NCBI GenBank assembly: GCA_020724265.1
Contig: DYHH01000003.1
Coordinates: 1 to 64,000 of the forward strand
DNA: 64,000 nucleotides
Direction: 5' to 3'
DNA from: Melioribacter roseus
Lineage (GTDB): Bacteria; Bacteroidota; Ignavibacteria; Ignavibacteriales; Melioribacteraceae
A model generated the notes under the pieces. That model saw only the letters and a list, made by a program, of their open reading frames with translations. It was not told the origin of the DNA and searched no databases. Shown piece by piece: positions 24,140 to 33,054 of the stretch. Each line of letters starts with the position of its first letter. Positions within the stretch are counted from its first letter, which is position 1. A program made the position numbers and the translations under genes.

Positions 24140-25588
24140 ATGAAAACATTATTTGCTAGATTAAACGAATTTGGGATTACGGTTTTTTTGTTGTGTCTAT
24201 TTAATCCAATATTAGGGCAAGATCTTAAATACATTGGAAACTGGGAAGGTAAGTTATTAACCCAGTCAGGCGATGTTAGGGTTGTATTCAATATAACTGA
24301 AGAGATAGGAAAGTATAGTATAACATTTGACATACCTGACCGGAGCGTAACAAAAATCCCTGTATCAATTATTAAATTGGAAGACGACTTTTTCCAGTTT
24401 GAAGTTCCATTAATTAAAGCTTATTATGAAGGAGTATTTGACAATGAGGAAAATTATCTAAATGGGACCTGGCATCAAAACGAAAGATCTTTACCCCTTA
24501 TTCTAAGTAAAATAAAGGTAAGTGAAAAACTGAATCGTCCTCAAACACCCCAGCCACCCTTTCCATATAAAGAAGTTGAAGTAAGTTATGAAAATAAGAA
24601 GGATGGCATTATTCTTAGTGGTACGCTAACTATTCCTGAAAACAATGAACCATTTCCGGCTGTAATTTTAATAACAGGGTCTGGGCCACAAGATAGAGAT
24701 GAAACTATTTTCGGACACAAACCCTTTTGGGTAATTGCAGATTATTTAACCCGCAGAGGTATTGCTGTTTTGCGAGTTGATGACAGAGGAATTGGTGGTT
24801 CTACCGGTGATTTTTCTGAGGCTACTACTTTAGATTTTTCTGAGGATGTTCTATCCGGGGTGAATTTTCTCCTTTCCAGAAATGATATTGACAAAACAAA
24901 AATAGGTCTAATTGGTCACAGTGAAGGCGGTCTGATTGCCCCAATGGTGGCTGCCGAATCTGATAATATTGCATTTATTATAATGCTCGCAGGTCCTGCT
25001 TTACCCGGTGATGAGATCCTTTTATTACAAGCAGAATTAATAGCCAAAACTCACAGTATCCCAGAAAACATTATCATAAAGAGTATTGGGTTAAATAGAA
25101 TGCTATACGATGTTGTTAAGATTTCAACCGATGTTTCTGATATGAAGGTAAGATTAAGAGAAACTATAACTGTTTTCATTAGTCATCTGAATGAAGAAGA
25201 AAAGAAAATTCAAATGTTTTCTGAAGAATATCTTTTATCACAAATTAAAATATTGACATCGCCGTGGTTAAGTTTTTTTCTGAAACATGATCCAAAACCT
25301 TTTCTTGAAAATATTAGTTGTCCTGTTCTTGCAATTTACGGTGAAAAAGATATTCAAGTTCCCCCGAAAGAAAATATTATTGCTCTCGAAGAGATTATTT
25401 CTAATAGCCGGGCACAAAACCAATACATCGAAATTTTAGAAATTGATGGCGTGAATCACTTATTTCAGAGAGCTGAAACTGGTTCGCCGGATGAATATGG
25501 ATTGATTGAAGAAACTTTTTCACAAGATGTTCTCCGGATAATGGGCGATTGGATAACTGAAACGATAATTACATCTAAAGATTATTAA
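24140..25588 (+). CDS. Alpha/beta hydrolase, secreted
   Basis: This is a 482-residue protein. The ATG at 24140 is chosen over the upstream TTG because GGAGG lies just before it and a signal peptide ending ILGQ follows. Residues 25-130 form a beta-rich N-terminal domain of the kind often found before Bacteroidota hydrolases. The hydrolase domain has the oxyanion region ITGSGPQDRDE, RVDDRGIGGS, and the nucleophile elbow GHSEGG near residue 262. A late YGEKDIQVPP acid loop and the His in DGVNHLFQ complete the triad. The likely activity is ester or peptide hydrolysis outside the cytoplasm; the substrate is unknown. Confidence 0.85.
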   Translation: MKTLFARLNEFGITVFLLCLFNPILGQDLKYIGNWEGKLLTQSGDVRVVFNITEEIGKYSITFDIPDRSVTKIPVSIIKLEDDFFQFEVPLIKAYYEGVFDNEENYLNGTWHQNERSLPLILSKIKVSEKLNRPQTPQPPFPYKEVEVSYENKKDGIILSGTLTIPENNEPFPAVILITGSGPQDRDETIFGHKPFWVIADYLTRRGIAVLRVDDRGIGGSTGDFSEATTLDFSEDVLSGVNFLLSRNDIDKTKIGLIGHSEGGLIAPMVAAESDNIAFIIMLAGPALPGDEILLLQAELIAKTHSIPENIIIKSIGLNRMLYDVVKISTDVSDMKVRLRETITVFISHLNEEEKKIQMFSEEYLLSQIKILTSPWLSFFLKHDPKPFLENISCPVLAIYGEKDIQVPPKENIIALEEIISNSRAQNQYIEILEIDGVNHLFQRAETGSPDEYGLIEETFSQDVLRIMGDWITETIITSKDY

Positions 25589-25816
25589 TATTATACTACA
25601 ATCCATTGAATCGAATCTGTAAAATAATTCGAGAATGGGTCTCTGCATTTGCTTAACTGTCTTCCAATTTGGTTCAGTGACATTATCATCTAATTGAATT
25701 TAATCAAATATATTTCACAACCGTAATTAGCTTTGTAGATATTTTAAATGCAAGAATAATCCTCTATTGCCTGCTAAAATTTTTAATTCTGACTTCTGTA
25801 TTCTGCCTCCTGCTTC

Positions 25817-26575
25817 TCACTTCTCCCACAAAATCGTAAGGCACGAATTATAACTCGGCATCGGAATATTTTGCTCCATTACAAATTGGTCTTTTTTATA
25901 ATTAAAGTCCTCCAGGAACCAGGCTTCAATCGGGATTTCTTCTGCTGTTCGTGGAATCTCATTCCCTTTATAAAAGTCCGATGTATAGGAGTTATTGTTT
26001 ACTTTCATTCCGTTCCTAATAAAGTGATAAGGAAAATATTTATTAATCATACTGTATTTTACAATGCCATTGGTAGTTAAAATTATTGCAGTCGGTGTGT
26101 TGCCTAATTCAGCATATCTCATAGCGGCAGAACTTAATGATGTATTAAAATATTCGGCAATATCGCTCAAGAGGCGAGATGAGAGTTTCTTTGCTTTGAT
26201 AAAATTTTGGAACCAAGGTTCGTACATAATTAATTCGGCAGCGAAAACATTTGCGTCAAATTCCTTTCCACTGTTTTGAACTAGTGATTTACCTTCGCAG
26301 TTAACGGATTGATTTTTGTTTCTTTCGTTAAAAAAATGTCCCATCTCATGAGCAAGTACAAAGTTTTCCTGTCCCTTATCTTTAATTGTTGTTGAGATAG
26401 TAATAGCCCCGAAATCATTTTTATAACTTATTCTGCCGAAGCAATGTTCGAGTTTTTCAATCCGTACATCCAAAAATTCTGCATTGGCAATTTTAACAAG
26501 ATTAAGTTGGTCGGGTTTTTCTATACAGTACTTATCCAAAAGTTTTCTTGCGTTTGCTTTGGCAAGTACGCTCAC
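25817..26575 (-). CDS. ImmA/IrrE family metallo-endopeptidase
   Basis: This 252-residue protein has the zinc motif HEMGH near residue 77 and a downstream Glu/Asp-rich helix (GKEFDANVFAAELIM) typical of the ImmA/IrrE (M78, DUF955) family. The C-terminal half resembles the extra domain of longer IrrE-like proteins. Such peptidases cleave repressors, as in ICE excision or the radiation response, and often control mobile elements or defence. No adjacent HTH repressor is present. The nearest same-strand neighbours are a small coiled-coil protein and a sigma-like protein, which could be its targets. Confidence 0.82.
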   Translation of the reverse strand: MSVLAKANARKLLDKYCIEKPDQLNLVKIANAEFLDVRIEKLEHCFGRISYKNDFGAITISTTIKDKGQENFVLAHEMGHFFNERNKNQSVNCEGKSLVQNSGKEFDANVFAAELIMYEPWFQNFIKAKKLSSRLLSDIAEYFNTSLSSAAMRYAELGNTPTAIILTTNGIVKYSMINKYFPYHFIRNGMKVNNNSYTSDFYKGNEIPRTAEEIPIEAWFLEDFNYKKDQFVMEQNIPMPSYNSCLTILWEK

Positions 26576-26823
26576 CGGTTACTCCAATTATTTAATAAAC
26601 TGTTGGTAATTTCATCCTTTCGGAAGTAAGCTAATCCTAAACTTTGAACCGCTGAGCGATAAAATAATTAACAAAAGGTGATATATTCTCAACCCTCCGG
26701 GATAGTTTAATCTTCCTCTCCAAACCGCGCAACAGCATTCTGTCAAAGATATTTTTTTTGGAAATAGAACTTGATTAACACAATTAAATAGAATAAGAAT
26801 TTCATTTTTATTAACTTTTTTAT
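26576..26823. other. Gene-free intergenic region
   Basis: No supported gene. A short minus-strand frame here (26612-26830) runs into the palindromic repeat and has no coding character. Confidence 0.4.
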
Positions 26824-26884
26824 AACTCATCCCCCTTTTATTCCCCCTTCTCTTGCCAAGAGAAGGGGGTTAGGGGGTTGAGTT
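26824..26884. repeat. GC-rich palindromic intergenic repeat, copy 2
   Basis: AACTCATCCCCC at the left pairs with GGGGGTTGAGTT at the right, with an inner CCCCCTTCTCTT/AAGAGAAGGGGG stem around a short loop. It is the cleanest copy of the family and can fold into a stem of over 20 base pairs. Confidence 0.8.
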
Positions 26885-26956
26885 TAAATAACCTAATTCA
26901 GAAAATTCAGAATAATTTCTATTTCTTTTGGACAGCAATACGCAACAGTGAAATTA

Positions 26957-27346
26957 TTATTTTAACTCCCCCTTTTTAATTTTCTCGATAATCTCAAGAC
27001 GGGTTTGCTCTTTAATCTTATCTTGAAATAATTCATTTTCATCTCCTTCGAATTTATTATAAGCAAATTCAACATCTTCAATAGCTTGTTCGGATAATCC
27101 GAGATCAGTTAGATTAATTGTTTTATTACTGATTTTTTCAAAAACAGATTTTAATTTTTCTGCAAATTTTTCTCCCTCAATTAATTTTTGTTTTGCTTCC
27201 ACCTTTTTTAATAGCTTTGCTTTTTTTTCATTGATACGGTCTATATCAATGTTACGAGTTTTAAAGTATTCTTCAAGTTCCTCCTTATCTTCTATTGGTT
27301 GGTAAGAAAAATAAAAATTAAGCAAAGCTAATCTTTGCTTATTCAT
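26957..27346 (-). CDS. Hypothetical helical protein
   Basis: This 129-residue protein has an excellent ribosome site (AAGGAGG). It is highly charged and almost entirely helical: a long Lys/Glu coiled coil at residues 20-70, then an acidic helix pair, ending in a basic helix. I do not recognise the family. It is encoded between the sigma-like gene and the ImmA/IrrE peptidase on the same strand. A role as an anti-sigma or peptidase substrate is conceivable, but only the neighbourhood suggests it. Confidence 0.6.
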   Translation of the reverse strand: MNKQRLALLNFYFSYQPIEDKEELEEYFKTRNIDIDRINEKKAKLLKKVEAKQKLIEGEKFAEKLKSVFEKISNKTINLTDLGLSEQAIEDVEFAYNKFEGDENELFQDKIKEQTRLEIIEKIKKGELK

Positions 27347-27476
27347 AAAACCTCCTTAAAGTTGTTTCCCCTTGTTTGTGATAGATTCTAGTAGTATATG
27401 TATTGTAAAAAATAATTTTTCAAAGCAATACAAAAAGTAAATAAGAAATTTATTTCAAAGTATTATTGGTTGTTTG

Positions 27477-27564
27477 AACTCAACCCGCCAGCCCTCTCCT
27501 CTTAACAAGAGTAGGTCGTCAGACTCCGACGAACTCTATCGAGGGGATAGGGGGATAGGTTGTT
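27477..27564. repeat. GC-rich palindromic intergenic repeat, copy 3, with extra inner hairpin
   Basis: It starts AACTCAACCCGCCAGCCC and ends GGGGGATAGGTTGTT. In the middle TCGTC-AGACTCC-GACGA forms its own hairpin, making this copy longer than the others. It occupies most of the 297-bp gap between the sigma-like gene and the helical protein gene. Confidence 0.65.
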
Positions 27565-27643
27565 ACGTTTATGTGAAAAAGAATTCATTTCTATATCAAA
27601 CTCGAATAAGTAATTTTTTGTATAAAAAACTATCAAGTTGAGG

Positions 27644-28216
27644 TTAGTTATTCCTTCTCATTTTCTTAAATTCATCCGGTAGATATTTGTCAAGTTTATA
27701 ATGTGCTCTTCTTAGTGCGTTATTTACATCAGTTTCAGTCATATTCATTTCTTGTGCAATTTCTTTTACCTGTTTACCTTCGCCCTTAAGCATGAGGCAA
27801 ATTGAAGCTTCTTCATCATTCTTTAGAATTACATCATAAACGGTATTTTCAAAGCTCCTTAGGTCATGATTCTTTTCAATCAATTTTATTTCTGCTTCAG
27901 TTAACTCACCGTTCTTTGCTTTATAGAGATCCAATTCATCATGTTCTTTGTAACCGTCAAAATGATTTTTAAGTCTTTTCCTATGGTTTGCAACTACACT
28001 TTTTATCTGCATTACCATAAAAGAATTAAAATCAATATCGTTTTTGAATGTTACATCACCCTTTTCAATTTTTTCATAAATTACATCAATTGTCTCACCT
28101 TCTTCAAATTGGTGTTTAATACCAAATCCTGCAAGATAACTTTGCTCAAATTTAATCCAATTATAGTAATCGCCGTTTGCCAAACCAGCTTTGAATTTAT
28201 TAAAAAAATCTTCCAT
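27644..28216 (-). CDS. Sigma-70-like (ECF-type) regulator
   Basis: This is a 190-residue protein. Its C-terminal third, VKEIAQEMNMTETDVNNAL with a preceding LKGEGKQ and a following RRAHYKLDKYL, reads as sigma region 4 (helix-turn-helix for the -35 element). The middle, with a helix around NSFMVMQIKSVVANHRKR, could be region 2. It is shorter than group 1 sigma factors and fits the ECF class, though region 2 is weak. No membrane anti-sigma factor is adjacent. It precedes the helical protein and ImmA/IrrE peptidase genes on the same strand, separated by a palindromic repeat. Confidence 0.65.
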   Translation of the reverse strand: MEDFFNKFKAGLANGDYYNWIKFEQSYLAGFGIKHQFEEGETIDVIYEKIEKGDVTFKNDIDFNSFMVMQIKSVVANHRKRLKNHFDGYKEHDELDLYKAKNGELTEAEIKLIEKNHDLRSFENTVYDVILKNDEEASICLMLKGEGKQVKEIAQEMNMTETDVNNALRRAHYKLDKYLPDEFKKMRRNN

Positions 28217-28431
28217 TGGAATTCCCGTTTTTTCTTCTCTTATATAAATATTCTCAAAAACTCAATATCTACGAATAAATATTTTAAAAATTTAATTCGT
28301 TGTCACTTCGCAGATCGGAGTATTTATTATAGAGACCGATAAAAATGGGGAAAATAATCAAGAAAATGAACAAATTATACAAGTTGGAAATAAAATGGAG
28401 ATATTGGATTACCGGGCTGCTTATACAGGTT

Positions 28432-28541
28432 TATCGCTTATTTCTCGATATGTTTTCGCTGAGTTCCCGAATGGTTTCCGCTAAGTTCTCGAAGTATTGC
28501 CGTTACATTCCCAATGTAATGCCGTTGTATACATACTCGGC
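28432..28541. repeat. Degenerate 22-bp tandem repeat array, about five units
   Basis: The core (T/C)CG(C/T)T recurs at 28434, 28456, 28478, 28500 and 28522, an exact 22-base period. In the first four units a second C(G/C/A)A element follows at a fixed offset of 12 bases. Units 2 and 3 are the most alike; unit 5 is the most diverged. The period is not a multiple of three, so it is not coding. It lies in the gene-free stretch 28217-28843. Confidence 0.6.
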
Positions 28542-28650
28542 GTGCAATCCTCGATCTCCTCCATCTTGCCTCTATTGTCTTTCGGCATTCAGTTAGCAGT
28601 GGAATATCCCGATTGAATCAGCGTGAGGTATTCGGATTTCTTCAAATTTT

Positions 28651-28714
28651 TCCTCTCTTAACAAGTCCTGCCCGCCGTTTCGCTTTAGGCAAGGCGGGGT
28701 GGATTAAGGTGAGT
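28651..28714. repeat. Eroded copy of the GC-rich palindromic repeat
   Basis: CCTCTCTTAACAAG at the left and GGTGAGTT at the right match the ends of the family. The middle is replaced by a different hairpin, CCCGCC with GGCGGG around a 17-base loop. Confidence 0.5.
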
Positions 28715-28843
28715 TAATTAAAAAACGAAATCCGAACCCACTCAATACACTCGTGGATGATAATTCATAAGCGTTGAAGATGAGGGCAAACCTTAGACGA
28801 AAAAGAAACAATCAATAAAACAATAGAAAAGGAAAAAATAAAA

Positions 28844-29527
28844 ATGGCTGAATTGAAAGAAAAGTTTTTTGGTAAAATTTCCGGTGCGTTTGGCGATTTC
28901 ATCGGAATAGTAAGAGGGGATGATAATTATATTGTAAAGAAGAAAGCTAATCGTAAAATTGATAATTCACCCCAGGCAGTAGATAGACGAAATAAATTTG
29001 GAGTTGCTATTCAAGCTTCAAAATCGGTTAATTCTATTACTAATTTGAAATTGATTTGGAAATTAAAAGCACCGAGTAAACTCTCGGCGTTTAATAACTT
29101 TATCAAATACAATTATCATTATGTGGAAAGCAATGGAACTACTACGGACTTTTCTTTATTGCCTGGTTTAGGTTTTGCTTTCTCGGTTGATGATTTTGCA
29201 GTTACAGAGGACAGCATTGGGTTAACTTTGCTTCCATTGATTAATTCATACTCTTTCAACACTGAAATTGAGAAGAATATTGAAGCATATTTTCTTGTGG
29301 AGTTGTATAGTCCAGTATCCGAAAGCAGCAAGAAGGTTTTGTTCTTTATCAAGTCAAGTGGAAAACAGTTATTAGATCTTGAAAATTCTTTGTCATTTTC
29401 AGTAGCACTAAAAGAGACCGATACAAAACTTATTTCTCAGTACTCTGGAATAAAAGTTCATGTTGTATTTTGTACCCTAGATGTTGAAGATAAACCTATT
29501 AATTATTCTGTAACATACAGCAATTAA
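28844..29527 (+). CDS. DUF6266-like protein
   Basis: This is a 227-residue protein. The N-terminus GKISGAFGDFIGIVRGDDN followed by YIVKKKANRK and AVDRRNKFGVAIQA matches the pattern of DUF6266, in which a Gly-rich start and a conserved RxKF segment precede a beta-rich body. The rest is beta-rich with a terminal SVTYSN. It has no signal peptide. Function is unknown. It stands alone downstream of the 22-bp repeat array. The family assignment is tentative. Confidence 0.5.
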   Translation: MAELKEKFFGKISGAFGDFIGIVRGDDNYIVKKKANRKIDNSPQAVDRRNKFGVAIQASKSVNSITNLKLIWKLKAPSKLSAFNNFIKYNYHYVESNGTTTDFSLLPGLGFAFSVDDFAVTEDSIGLTLLPLINSYSFNTEIEKNIEAYFLVELYSPVSESSKKVLFFIKSSGKQLLDLENSLSFSVALKETDTKLISQYSGIKVHVVFCTLDVEDKPINYSVTYSN

Positions 29528-29620
29528 TTATCCTTCGGGGTACGGTAAAGTATCCCGTTGGTTTTCTCAAATGGGTTTTTATTATAATTAATTCTGAAAG
29601 CAAGTATTCTTTAAAACAAA

Positions 29621-29643
29621 AAAGCCCGTCATTTAACGGGCTT
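29621..29643 (-). terminator. Rho-independent terminator for rpmB
   Basis: AAGCCCGT and ACGGGCTT pair around a short loop. On the minus strand the stem is followed by TTTTTTGTTTT, a strong T run that ends the ribosomal protein L28 transcript. Confidence 0.8.
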
Positions 29644-29667
29644 GGTTTACTGCTGAAACTTATAGGT

Positions 29668-29907
29668 TTAATTCACTTTAATTTTTTTATCGAGAATCAT
29701 TTTTGCTAATTCTGCAGTGCCGTTTTTTGAAATGGTTTTTAATGCACTTGTAGAAACTTTAACCGTAACGTATCTATTCAATTCTTTAACCCAAATTCTT
29801 TTTTTCTGTAAGTTCGGTAAAAACCTTCTTTTAGTTTTATTATGTGCGTGAGAGATACTGCTGCCTGATTTGGGTCCTACACCAGTTATCTGACATCTTC
29901 TAGCCAT
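29668..29907 (-). CDS. rpmB: 50S ribosomal protein L28
   Basis: This 79-residue protein, the usual L28 length, starts at the ATG at 29907 ([15 protein letters not shown]). A longer frame upstream is not used. The family signatures [20 protein letters not shown] and [12 protein letters not shown] are present. It is a component of the large ribosomal subunit. L28 is often next to L33 genes, but here it stands alone, with its own terminator. Confidence 0.97.
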   Translation of the reverse strand: MARRCQITGVGPKSGSSISHAHNKTKRRFLPNLQKKRIWVKELNRYVTVKVSTSALKTISKNGTAELAKMILDKKIKVN

Positions 29908-30006
29908 TTTTTGCTCCATTTCTTGAAATTTTACAGACTCCAAATATAATAAATTAAGAGTAATTGTAAAATGAAAAATTTACGTTTTCTTTGAATTCCG
30001 GGTAAA

Positions 30007-30495
30007 TTACTGCCGGCTTCCGAGTTCTCTATCTAACATAAAGAGACCGTTCTTGTTGTCGCCGATAAGTTCAAATTTATTAACAATATCTTCAACACTT
30101 GCAACTTCTTCAACTTGCTCGGTTACAAACCAATGTAAAAAAATATTTGTAGCGTGATCTTTTTCCGTCAATGCCAGATCCGCAATTTTATTTATCATGT
30201 CTGTAATCTTCTTTTCATGAGCTAATGCTTCTTCAAATGCTTGTTTTGGAGAAGTCCATTTATTTTTTGGTTTTTCTATCGCTTTCAGATCAACTTTCGC
30301 CCCAACACTATTAATATATGTGTAAAACTTCATCGCATGCTGGTATTCTTCAATCGATTGTTTGTTCATCCAGTTTGCAAATCCTTTCATGTTGGTGTTT
30401 TCAAAATGACCAGACATTGCTAAGTACAAATATGAAGAAAACAATTCGGCATTTAGTTGATTGTTTAGAGCATCTTGCATTTTTTTTGAAATCAT
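30007..30495 (-). CDS. ftnA: Non-heme ferritin
   Basis: This is a 162-residue protein from the ATG at 30495, with AGGTGG just upstream; the in-frame GTG six bases earlier is less likely. The four-helix ferritin fold is clear: NNQLNAELFSSYLYLAMS, then QSIEEYQHAMKFYTYI and FVTEQVEEVASVEDIV, with the ferroxidase glutamates and histidine (E17-type, EEYQH, EQ) in place. It stores iron as ferric oxide in a 24-mer shell. The multiheme and heme-porin genes upstream suggest an iron-demanding lifestyle. Confidence 0.96.
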   Translation of the reverse strand: MISKKMQDALNNQLNAELFSSYLYLAMSGHFENTNMKGFANWMNKQSIEEYQHAMKFYTYINSVGAKVDLKAIEKPKNKWTSPKQAFEEALAHEKKITDMINKIADLALTEKDHATNIFLHWFVTEQVEEVASVEDIVNKFELIGDNKNGLFMLDRELGSRQ

Positions 30496-30599
30496 GACCA
30501 CCTCAAGTTTATTTATTATCTTTGTTGAATTATTTTATAATCATTAAAATATGATATTGCATCCCATTATTCAACTATAACAACCGAGAGAAATAATTT

Positions 30600-32357
30600 A
30601 TGAGAAATTTATTATTCTTGTTTCTGTTCACTTCAATTTTATTTTCGCAAAAGTTTGATGAAAAATGGCTGACTGAATTTGAAAAAACCGATTTTCTGAA
30701 TACAGCCGATTATGAAACTACTATGAAATATTTCCAACAATTTGCTGATTCTTTTGAGGAAGTAGGATTTGAGAAATTCGGCGAAAGTCCGCAAGGAAGA
30801 GAATTATTTTATTTAATAGTTGATAAAGAAAAAAAGTTTAATCCTTCCCAAAATAGCAAACCTGTTATTCTAATTGAAAATGGAATTCACTCGGGTGAAA
30901 TTGAAGGTAAAGATGCTTGTATGCTTTTACTTAGAGAAGTATTTGTTGAAAAGAAAAATGTGAATTTATTCGATGATGTTATATTAATAATTATTCCGAT
31001 TTTTAATGTCGACGGGCATGAACGTAAATGTAAATATAATCGTATCAACCAAAATGGTCCCGAAGAAATGGGGTGGAGAACAACCGCACAAAATTATAAT
31101 CTCAACAGAGACTTCACAAAAGCTGATGCTCCGGAAATGAAAGCACTACTTAAATTATTCTCAACCTGGAAGCCGGAAATATTTATAGATTCTCATACTA
31201 CCAACGGACTCGATTATCAATATGTAATGACGTACGGAATCGAGAAGTATCAAAATACCCGACCAAGTATCAGCAATTGGGTTCAAAACGAATTCGTTGA
31301 ATATTTTGAATCCGAAATGGCTAACCGGGGATTTTTAACGTCGCCTTACTTTTCATATTTATCAAAAAATTATTTTTATACCGATCCGCGTGACGGATTG
31401 ACCGAATGGGTTTCATCACCCCGTTTTTCTCATGGATATGCAGCATATCAAAATAGAATCGGACTCTTGCTGGAAACTCACATGTCGAAAACGTATAAAG
31501 AAAGAGTCTATGCGACAAAAACTTCAATTGAAGTTGTTTTGGATTTAGTTAATAGAAATCCGGCAAAAATTAAAAATCTAATTCGTACTGCAGATGAAGA
31601 AGCAGTTCAAGAATACTACATAAATAAAAAGCATCTACCTATTGCATTTGAGTCCACAGAAAAATTTAGCGAGTATTTATACAAAGGATACGAACCAGTA
31701 AAATATTTAAGTGAAATAACCGGTTCGGAAATCTTAACTTATTCTGATCAAAAATTTGAAGAGCCGATAAAATATTATAATCACAAAAAAGTAATTGATT
31801 CTGTTTCTGTTCCAAACGGGTACATCATCCCAAAACAATGGAAAGAAATTATTGACATAATGAAGCTACACGGAATTGAAACCGAATCTGCTGGTGGAAA
31901 TAAACAATATTTAGTTGAGAGATATAAATTTACCGGTGTTGAATATTCTAAAACATCTTACGAAGGAAGACAAACGGTTAAAGCTGATTATGAAGTTATA
32001 CTTGATACGGTTACAATTAATAAAGGTGATTACTATGTTTCTACAAACCAAAATTTAGTCCCGCTAATTGTTTATTTATTAGAACCAAAGGCACCCGATT
32101 CATTTTTACAGTGGGGTTTCTTTAATTCAATTTTTGAACGTAAGGAATATTTTGAATTCTATTCGATGGAACCGATTGCAGTTGAAATGTTGAACTCGGA
32201 TGAAGATTTGAAAAATGAATTTTATAATTTGCTCGATACTGATGAAAACTTTAGAACAAATCCTTACGCAAGACTAAGTTTCTTTTATGAACGTTCACCT
32301 TATTACGATGAACAATTAAATGTTTATCCTGTATTGAGGGTTATTGATGAGTTATGA
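30600..32357 (+). CDS. M14 family zinc carboxypeptidase, secreted
   Basis: This 585-residue protein has a signal peptide (MRNLLFLFLFTSILFSQ). The zinc ligands are visible as HSGEIEGKD (HxxE) near residue 98 and DSHTT near 197. In between are the NVDGHERKCKYNR and NYNLNRDFTKAD segments typical of M14 peptidases. The catalytic Glu should lie in the GLLLETHMS region. The C-terminal third is a family-specific extension. Its stop overlaps the LysE-type gene, so the two are co-transcribed. A TATCTTTG box at 30517-30524 could be a promoter element. Confidence 0.9.
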   Translation: MRNLLFLFLFTSILFSQKFDEKWLTEFEKTDFLNTADYETTMKYFQQFADSFEEVGFEKFGESPQGRELFYLIVDKEKKFNPSQNSKPVILIENGIHSGEIEGKDACMLLLREVFVEKKNVNLFDDVILIIIPIFNVDGHERKCKYNRINQNGPEEMGWRTTAQNYNLNRDFTKADAPEMKALLKLFSTWKPEIFIDSHTTNGLDYQYVMTYGIEKYQNTRPSISNWVQNEFVEYFESEMANRGFLTSPYFSYLSKNYFYTDPRDGLTEWVSSPRFSHGYAAYQNRIGLLLETHMSKTYKERVYATKTSIEVVLDLVNRNPAKIKNLIRTADEEAVQEYYINKKHLPIAFESTEKFSEYLYKGYEPVKYLSEITGSEILTYSDQKFEEPIKYYNHKKVIDSVSVPNGYIIPKQWKEIIDIMKLHGIETESAGGNKQYLVERYKFTGVEYSKTSYEGRQTVKADYEVILDTVTINKGDYYVSTNQNLVPLIVYLLEPKAPDSFLQWGFFNSIFERKEYFEFYSMEPIAVEMLNSDEDLKNEFYNLLDTDENFRTNPYARLSFFYERSPYYDEQLNVYPVLRVIDEL

Positions 32358-32976
32358 TTTTATACCTTTGCTGATTGCCGGCATTACTCTCGGATTAGCA
32401 GCCGGTGTTTCGCCGGGACCATTGATGGCTTTGACAATTACCGAAACTCTTAAATTCGGTACAAAAGCCGGTTTATTAGTTGCATTTGTACCGGTTATTA
32501 CAGATCTACCGATTATTACAGTTTCACTTTTTATCCTTTCTCAATTCCAGGATATAACATTGTTTCTGGTCATTATTTCAATTCTCGGTGCTTTTTATTT
32601 ATTCTATCTTGGCTATGAAAATCTTAAGCTAAGTACAATTAAAATTGATCAACCGTTCGGGAAAAATTCGTCTTTCAAAAAGGGAGTAATTACAAATTAT
32701 ACAAATCCCAATCCATATATATTTTGGATAACGATCGGTGGACCTCTTTTAATTTCCGCATATAATTATTCCCCGGTAAACAGTTTTGCATTTATTACCG
32801 GTTTTTATTTTTTCTTAGTCGGTGTAAAAGTGTTGATAGTTCTAATAGGAGGGAACTTCAAGAATTTCTTTCAAACACAATGGTATTTGACGGTAATTAA
32901 ATTTATGGGAGTTCTATTAATTATTTTCGGACTGATTCTACTTTTTGATTCTTACACATTAATTAATGGTATTTAA
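32347..32976 (+). CDS. LysE/RhtB family amino-acid exporter-like protein
   Basis: This 209-residue membrane protein has about six hydrophobic helices. The family signature is the N-terminal LAAGVSPGPLMALTITETL, followed by TNPNPYIFWI after the third helix. LysE/RhtB proteins export amino acids or small metabolites. The ATG at 32347 lies inside the end of the M14 gene (11-base overlap), so translation is coupled. Export of amino acids released by peptidases would fit the neighbour but is only inference. Confidence 0.88.
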   Translation: MSYDFIPLLIAGITLGLAAGVSPGPLMALTITETLKFGTKAGLLVAFVPVITDLPIITVSLFILSQFQDITLFLVIISILGAFYLFYLGYENLKLSTIKIDQPFGKNSSFKKGVITNYTNPNPYIFWITIGGPLLISAYNYSPVNSFAFITGFYFFLVGVKVLIVLIGGNFKNFFQTQWYLTVIKFMGVLLIIFGLILLFDSYTLINGI

Positions 32977-33054
32977 TTACATAAAGAAACCACCAACAAA
33001 TATTTTCATCTTTTCTTATATTCAATACGGTAATTATAATCAAACGAGGGAAAA

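Noticed and set aside
26612-26830. Minus-strand 72-codon frame
   Set aside because: It starts inside the palindromic repeat and has no coding pattern, ribosome site or recognisable motif.
28432-28541. CRISPR array
   Set aside because: The 22-base units follow each other without spacers and are degenerate. No cas genes are present in the window.
28345-28596. Plus-strand open frame of 83 codons covering the 22-bp repeats
   Set aside because: It spans a repeat whose period is not a multiple of three, its protein has no sensible pattern, and no ribosome site precedes it. The tandem repeat explains the sequence better.
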